DNA from: an uncultured Flavonifractor sp.
GTDB lineage: Bacteria > Bacillota > Clostridia > Oscillospirales > Oscillospiraceae
Reading direction: 5' to 3'
Length of the DNA stretch: 9,209 nt
Assembly (NCBI GenBank): GCA_947384055.1
Contig: CANDFO010000086.1
Location: forward strand, 1 to 9,209
Part shown: positions 6,030-9,209 of the stretch, in pieces
How positions within the stretch are numbered: the first letter of the stretch is position 1
How the letters are laid out: each line of letters begins with the position of its first letter
Notes under the pieces: generated by a model
Databases searched by the model: none
Seen by the model: only the letters and a program-made list of their open reading frames with translations
What the model was told of the DNA's origin: nothing
Made by a program: the position numbers and the translations under genes

Positions 6030-7964
6030 TTGAAATATCGTGGAAGCATACGCGACGTGGGCTTTTACCTGCTGCTCGCCTTGATCCTGTTTATGACTGT
6101 GTTCGCCCTCCGGGGCGGCTTCGACACCCCGGAGCAGGTCTCCTATGGGGAGATCCGCACCCTGCTGGAAGAAGAGCAGGTGTCTCAGGTCCAGGTAAAG
6201 GACCACACCGTCACCCTCTGGCTGCGCCGCCCGGTCAACGGGCAGACTGCCGTAACCTATGACGTGGGCGACCCGGACTGGTTTTATCACGACTTTAACG
6301 ACCTGATTGTCAGCCAGCAGCAGCGGGGTGTGATTCAGGACTACGACTATCCGCAGGGCTTTGTGGCCCCGGTATGGATGTCCTTCATCCCCTGGGTGGT
6401 TATCCTGGTGGTGTTCGGCCTGCTGTGGTACTTTATGTTCCTGCGGCAGAGCGGCGGTATGGGCGGCGGAGGCAGCGGCGGGGACCGCAGCGCCCGCTTC
6501 GGCCGGGCCCGCACCCGCACAGGAGCTGACGAACAGAAAAAAGTCACCTTTTCCGATGTGGCGGGCGCCAAGGAGGAGAAGGAGGAGCTTCAGGAGATTG
6601 TGGAATTCCTGAAGGACCCCAAGCGCTTTCTGGAGCTGGGGGCCCGCATACCCAAGGGCGTCCTGCTGGTGGGTCCGCCGGGTACCGGCAAGACCCTGCT
6701 GGCCAAAGCGGTGGCCGGGGAAGCCGGGGTTCATTTCCTGTCCATCTCCGGCTCCGACTTTGTGGAGCTCTATGTGGGCGTAGGTGCCTCCCGGGTGCGG
6801 GACCTCTTTGACCAGGCCAAGCGCAATGCCCCCGCCATTGTTTTTATCGACGAGATTGACGCCGTCGGCCGTCAGCGGGGCGCGGGTCTGGGCGGCGGCC
6901 ACGACGAACGGGAGCAGACGCTTAATCAGCTTCTGGTTGAAATGGATGGGTTTGGAAACAATGAGGGGGTGGTGGTGATGGCCGCCACCAACCGGCAGGA
7001 CATTCTGGACCCCGCTCTGCTGCGCCCCGGCCGTTTTGACCGGCAGGTCTATGTAGGGCACCCGGATATTCGGGGCCGGGAGGCCATCCTGAAGGTCCAC
7101 GCCCGGAATAAGCCCCTGGCGGAGGATGTAGACCTGGGTGAGCTGGCCAGGGCTACCGGCGGCTTTACCGGGGCGGACCTGGAAAACCTCATGAATGAGG
7201 CGGCGCTGCTGGCCGCCCGGAAGCGGGCGCGCTTTATCACCATGGCCGACCTGCACGCGGCGGTTATCAAGGTCATTGCCGGACCGGAGAAAAAGAGCCG
7301 GGCCGTCATCGAGCGGGAGCGGAAGCTCACCGCCTATCATGAGGCGGGCCACGCCATCGTGATCCACGGCCTGGAGACCCAGGACCCGGTCCACCAGATT
7401 ACCATTATTCCCCGAGGCATGGCCGGGGGCATGACCATCTCGCTGCCCCAGGAGGACGTATCCTTCCAGTCCCGGCGGGAGCTCACCGAGCGCATCTCTG
7501 TGTGCCTGGGGGGACGGGCCGCGGAACAGCTGGTTCTGGGAGATATCTCCACCGGCGCGGGCAGCGACCTGCGCAAGGCCACATCTATTGCCCGGAATAT
7601 GGTTACGCGGTACGGCATGAGCCAGCGGGTGGGCAACGTAGTCTTTGAATCGGGCCACGACGAGGTGTTCATCGGACGGAGTATGGCCCAAACCAAGAAT
7701 TACTCCGAAGAGGTGGCGGCCCTCATCGACGAGGAGGTCAAGAGCCTGATCGACCAGGCTTACGCCCGGTGTGAGGAGATTTTAAGCGCCCACCGGAGCG
7801 AGCTGGACTTTGTGGCGGATTACCTGCTGAAATACGAGAATATGGACGGGGAGAGCTTTGCGCTGGTCTTTACCGATCCGGCGGCGGTAAAGCCGCCCAA
7901 GGGCTTTGAGACCGGAGAGAAGCAGGACGCTCCGGGAAAGGAGCCGGGACATGTGGACCATTGA
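6030..7964 (+). CDS. ftsH: ATP-dependent zinc metalloprotease FtsH
   Basis: This 644-residue membrane-bound AAA+ protease is a hexamer that extracts and degrades misfolded membrane proteins and short-lived regulators on the cytoplasmic side. Membrane spans are at about 10-27 and 114-137, enclosing an extracytoplasmic domain, followed by a Gly-rich linker. The AAA module has Walker A GPPGTGKT at 215-222, Walker B VFIDEID at 271-277 and the second region of homology at 321-337 with arginine fingers R332 and R335. The protease domain has zinc-binding HEAGH at 437-441 and a third ligand Asp at about 513 in STGAGSDLRKAT. The start is TTG 6030, giving the family-like MKYRGSIRDVGFYLL. AAAGGA at 6012-6017 is 12 bases upstream, rather far, and no in-frame ATG or GTG lies nearby upstream. 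The weak start and leader hairpins could limit expression. Confidence 0.97.
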   Translation: MKYRGSIRDVGFYLLLALILFMTVFALRGGFDTPEQVSYGEIRTLLEEEQVSQVQVKDHTVTLWLRRPVNGQTAVTYDVGDPDWFYHDFNDLIVSQQQRGVIQDYDYPQGFVAPVWMSFIPWVVILVVFGLLWYFMFLRQSGGMGGGGSGGDRSARFGRARTRTGADEQKKVTFSDVAGAKEEKEELQEIVEFLKDPKRFLELGARIPKGVLLVGPPGTGKTLLAKAVAGEAGVHFLSISGSDFVELYVGVGASRVRDLFDQAKRNAPAIVFIDEIDAVGRQRGAGLGGGHDEREQTLNQLLVEMDGFGNNEGVVVMAATNRQDILDPALLRPGRFDRQVYVGHPDIRGREAILKVHARNKPLAEDVDLGELARATGGFTGADLENLMNEAALLAARKRARFITMADLHAAVIKVIAGPEKKSRAVIERERKLTAYHEAGHAIVIHGLETQDPVHQITIIPRGMAGGMTISLPQEDVSFQSRRELTERISVCLGGRAAEQLVLGDISTGAGSDLRKATSIARNMVTRYGMSQRVGNVVFESGHDEVFIGRSMAQTKNYSEEVAALIDEEVKSLIDQAYARCEEILSAHRSELDFVADYLLKYENMDGESFALVFTDPAAVKPPKGFETGEKQDAPGKEPGHVDH

Positions 7965-8466
7965 CACCCTTTTGGGGGATATCACACAGGTGCGGGCGGA
8001 CGCCATTGTCAACGCCGCCAACACCAGCCTGCTGGGGGGCGGCGGTGTTGACGGGGCCATCCATCGGGCGGCGGGGCCGGAGTTGCTGGCCGAGTGCCGC
8101 ACCCTCAACGGCTGTTCCACGGGGCAGGCCAAGCTCACCCGGGGCTACCGCCTGCCTGCGCGGTATGTCATCCATACGCCCGGTCCCGTCTGGCGGGGCG
8201 GCGGCTGCGGAGAAGCGGAGGCCTTGGCCTCCTGCTACCGGAGCTGTATAGCCCTGGCGGAGGAATACGGCTGTAAGACGGTGGCTTTCCCCTCCATTTC
8301 CACAGGAGTGTACCGCTTTCCGCTGGAGCGGGCCGCACCTATCGCCGTGGGGACTGTGGCTCAGTGCCTGACGGCGGGCGTCCAAGTGGAGCGGGTGACG
8401 TTTGTATGCTTCAGCCAGGCGGTAAAGGACGCCTATGACCGGGCTCTCCGGGAGAATACCGGCTGA
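7951..8466 (+). CDS. Macrodomain protein, probable O-acetyl-ADP-ribose deacetylase (YmdB/MacroD type)
   Basis: This 171-residue single macrodomain probably binds ADP-ribose and removes it from O-acetyl-ADP-ribose or mono-ADP-ribosylated acidic side chains. GDITQVRADAIVNAANTSLL at 9-28 and GGGGVDGAIHRAAGPEL at 29-45 carry the catalytic Asn24 and Asp34 equivalents of E. coli YmdB. HTPGPVWRGG and AFPSISTGVYRFP supply the second ligand loop. ATG 7951 is chosen because AAAGGAG at 7937-7943 lies seven bases upstream and the product then starts with the usual beta strand. A longer reading from 7906 would add 15 residues encoded within the ftsH end. The start overlaps the ftsH stop by 14 bases, which implies translational coupling. 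It is the last gene of GC-rich core character, and no intrinsic terminator follows it. Substrate is inferred from the family only. Confidence 0.93.
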   Translation: MWTIDTLLGDITQVRADAIVNAANTSLLGGGGVDGAIHRAAGPELLAECRTLNGCSTGQAKLTRGYRLPARYVIHTPGPVWRGGGCGEAEALASCYRSCIALAEEYGCKTVAFPSISTGVYRFPLERAAPIAVGTVAQCLTAGVQVERVTFVCFSQAVKDAYDRALRENTG

Positions 8467-8517
8467 CAAATGGCTTTTATACTAAATACGAACTGAACGG
8501 TATCAGGAACATTCTCT

Positions 8518-8943
8518 ATGTCTCAAAATGACCAAATAGGGGACTCAGTATTTTATGAAGTCAATATTCCAGGGTACTATGATACTGCATCAAAAGACTA
8601 CATGGAAATTACGGCTCAAAATGTCAGCATTGGAAGCACAGAGAAGGTCGCCGAATATTTAGACGGCGAGCGAATATTTGACGATACAGGTATTTTAATA
8701 CTCTCACATGAAAATGATCCGTATTACAAGGCAAAGTGCGAGCTTTATAGGACTTGGGATTATTACGAAGGCCCTCGTGAACGGATGGAAACCCCTGAGG
8801 ATATTTTAGTGGCGACCTTTTATGATGGAGATGAGAGCTCATCATCGTATAGGCAAATAGTTGCCAATATAACTGCATTTGACGATACTATCAGTGCATA
8901 TACTGGAACAATATATTTCAAAATTGCAGTTGAGAATTTTTAG
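8518..8943 (+). CDS. Hypothetical protein, possibly N-terminally truncated
   Basis: This 141-residue acidic, Tyr-rich protein is of no family I recognise. It has no signal peptide or membrane span and contains alternating polar/hydrophobic stretches (for example IYFKIAVENF at the C-terminus) that suggest a beta-rich soluble domain. Codon use is AT-rich, quite unlike the upstream genes. ATG 8518 has only AGGA at 8505-8508, nine bases away. The frame opens just after an in-frame TGA at 8494, itself preceded by a short in-frame reading from ATG 8470 (eight codons). TATACT at 8478-8483 resembles a -10 box but has no matching -35. Taken together this could be a complete small cargo gene, or the surviving 3' part of a longer protein whose start was lost at the composition boundary. 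Confidence 0.55.
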   Translation: MSQNDQIGDSVFYEVNIPGYYDTASKDYMEITAQNVSIGSTEKVAEYLDGERIFDDTGILILSHENDPYYKAKCELYRTWDYYEGPRERMETPEDILVATFYDGDESSSSYRQIVANITAFDDTISAYTGTIYFKIAVENF

Positions 8944-8974
8944 CGTTTAGAGAGGCACTTGCTCTGCCAGTCTT

Positions 8975-9013
8975 AATTCAACAATAATTCAACTCCATTA
9001 CGAAAAGTTCAAC
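8975..9013 (+). repeat. Three TTCAAC direct repeats (arm-site-like)
   Basis: AATTCAAC occurs at 8975-8982 and 8986-8993, and AGTTCAAC at 9006-9013. The start-to-start distances are 11 and 20 bases, about one and two helical turns, so the copies would face the same side of the DNA. They lie 100-140 bases from the tRNA junction, where integrase arm-type or excisionase sites are often found. The binding role is inference, and short repeats in AT-rich DNA also arise by chance. Confidence 0.45.
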
Positions 9014-9030
9014 TATTTTACTCCACAATA

Positions 9031-9063
9031 CAATACAGCGAAAACGTGAAAACGCTTGTATTG
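9031..9063 (+). repeat. Inverted repeat / stem-loop next to the tRNA junction
   Basis: CAATACAGCG (9031-9040) pairs with CGCTTGTATTG (9053-9063), leaving one bulged T, around the A-rich 12-base loop AAAACGTGAAAA. The right arm runs into a perfect 10-base palindrome TATTGCAATA (9059-9068). No T-run follows, so it is unlikely to be an intrinsic terminator. It could be a protein-binding dyad, for example for an integrase or repressor, or an RNA hairpin. It lies about 50 bases from the tRNA fragment. Confidence 0.55.
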
Positions 9064-9112
9064 CAATATGTTACTGGATTTTGAGGAATAATAAAACACG
9101 ACAAAAAATGAA

Positions 9113-9157
9113 CTCATAACCCGGAGGTCGAAGGTTCAAGTCCTTCCCCCGCAACCA
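9113..9157 (+). tRNA. Partial initiator tRNA-fMet (CAT): anticodon loop to CCA only
   Basis: Reading along the cloverleaf: anticodon loop CTCATAA (9113-9119, anticodon CAT at 9115-9117), 3' anticodon stem CCCGG (9120-9124), variable loop AGGTC, T-arm GAAGG-TTCAAGT-CCTTC (9130-9146, five perfect pairs), 3' acceptor strand CCCCGCA (9147-9153) and ACCA. Features pointing to initiator rather than elongator tRNA are A at position 72, which is unpaired against C1 in bacterial fMet, the CCC of the three G-C anticodon-stem pairs, and the encoded ...CCCCGCAACCA end. The D-arm, 5' acceptor strand and 5' anticodon stem are missing: the upstream bases (AATGAA) cannot pair with CCCGG. It is not a functional tRNA gene and most likely represents the 3' part of an attachment site. 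The 9113 boundary coincides with the first base of the loop. Confidence 0.88.
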
Positions 9158-9209
9158 GAAAAAGAGGTCAAGAAAGATCTTTGGTGAAAAAACCGAGAGA
9201 TTTCAAGGC
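9158..9209 (+). other. Sequence flanking the tRNA fragment at the window end
   Basis: Only 52 bases are available. They contain the palindrome AAAGATCTTT (9173-9182) inside an imperfect inverted repeat (9168-9187). No gene, terminator or adapter is identifiable. If the tRNA fragment is an attR, this is the original chromosomal DNA downstream of the tRNA-fMet gene. Confidence 0.4.

Larger units (their letters stand above)
8467..9112 (+). mobile_element. AT-rich segment ending at a tRNA-fMet junction; candidate remnant of an integrated element
   Basis: The base composition drops sharply after the macrodomain stop: 21 G/C of 60 bases in 8521-8580 against 44 of 60 in 6661-6720 within ftsH. The segment holds one unrecognised ORF, TTCAAC repeats, a strong stem-loop, and ends exactly where identity to an initiator tRNA begins at the anticodon loop. 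Element DNA abutting the 3' half of a tRNA is the usual form of a distal attachment site. No integrase, excisionase, transposase or second att copy is visible, so this would be a fragment. A chimeric assembly join somewhere near 8467-8517 is a real alternative. The left boundary is set only by composition. Confidence 0.45.

Noticed and set aside
5988..7691. 567-codon minus-strand frame opposite ftsH
   Set aside because: It is a mirror of a strongly conserved protein-coding gene. The product is His/Gly/Gln-rich with no recognisable motif and no proper start context.
8467..8517. Promoter for the 141-codon ORF (TATACT at 8478-8483)
   Set aside because: There is no -35 element at a suitable distance and no extended -10 TG. 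AT-rich sequence gives such matches by chance.
9113..9157. Functional tRNA-Met gene
   Set aside because: The 5' acceptor strand, D-arm and 5' anticodon stem are absent, and the upstream bases cannot complete the cloverleaf.
9168..9209. Partial minus-strand gene end (ALKSLGFFTKDLS-stop) entering from the window edge
   Set aside because: Thirteen codons with no recognisable motif are too few to separate from chance.

Overview
The window reads as one end of an assembled contig from a GC-rich, low-redundancy Firmicute. A Clostridia/Oscillospiraceae-type gut anaerobe is my best guess, from the gene order (rplI, dnaB, then tilS-hpt-ftsH), strong AGGAGG-type Shine-Dalgarno sites and GC-rich coding sequence. 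The lineage is inference. Every gene I can support is on the plus strand.

Positions 1-45 are not genomic. They match the end of an Illumina P5 arm, an 8-base index and the TruSeq read-1 adapter. Positions 46-8466 form a compact, apparently co-directional core gene cluster: rplI (ribosomal protein bL9), dnaB (replicative helicase), two tandem paralogous three-span membrane proteins of unknown function, a 50-residue membrane or secreted peptide with an acidic Trp-rich tail, tilS (tRNA-Ile lysidine synthase), hpt (hypoxanthine phosphoribosyltransferase), ftsH (membrane AAA+ zinc protease) and a macrodomain ADP-ribose hydrolase whose start overlaps the ftsH end. Gaps are mostly below 65 bases and there is no clear intrinsic terminator, so much of it could be co-transcribed. 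The named genes are housekeeping genes of translation, replication, purine salvage and membrane proteolysis. The three unknown membrane genes between dnaB and tilS are the least explained part of the cluster.

At about 8467 the sequence changes abruptly from about 60-70% G+C to AT-rich DNA (21 of 60 bases are G/C in 8521-8580). This tail carries one unrecognised 141-codon ORF, a set of TTCAAC repeats, a strong stem-loop, and then the 3' part of an initiator tRNA-fMet gene that begins exactly at the anticodon loop (9113-9157). The 5' half of that tRNA is absent. This is how the distal attachment site (attR-like) of an element integrated by a tyrosine recombinase into a tRNA gene looks. No integrase and no opposite att site are present, so the AT-rich segment is either a decayed or deleted remnant of a mobile element or an assembly join. 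The sequence alone cannot decide between these.
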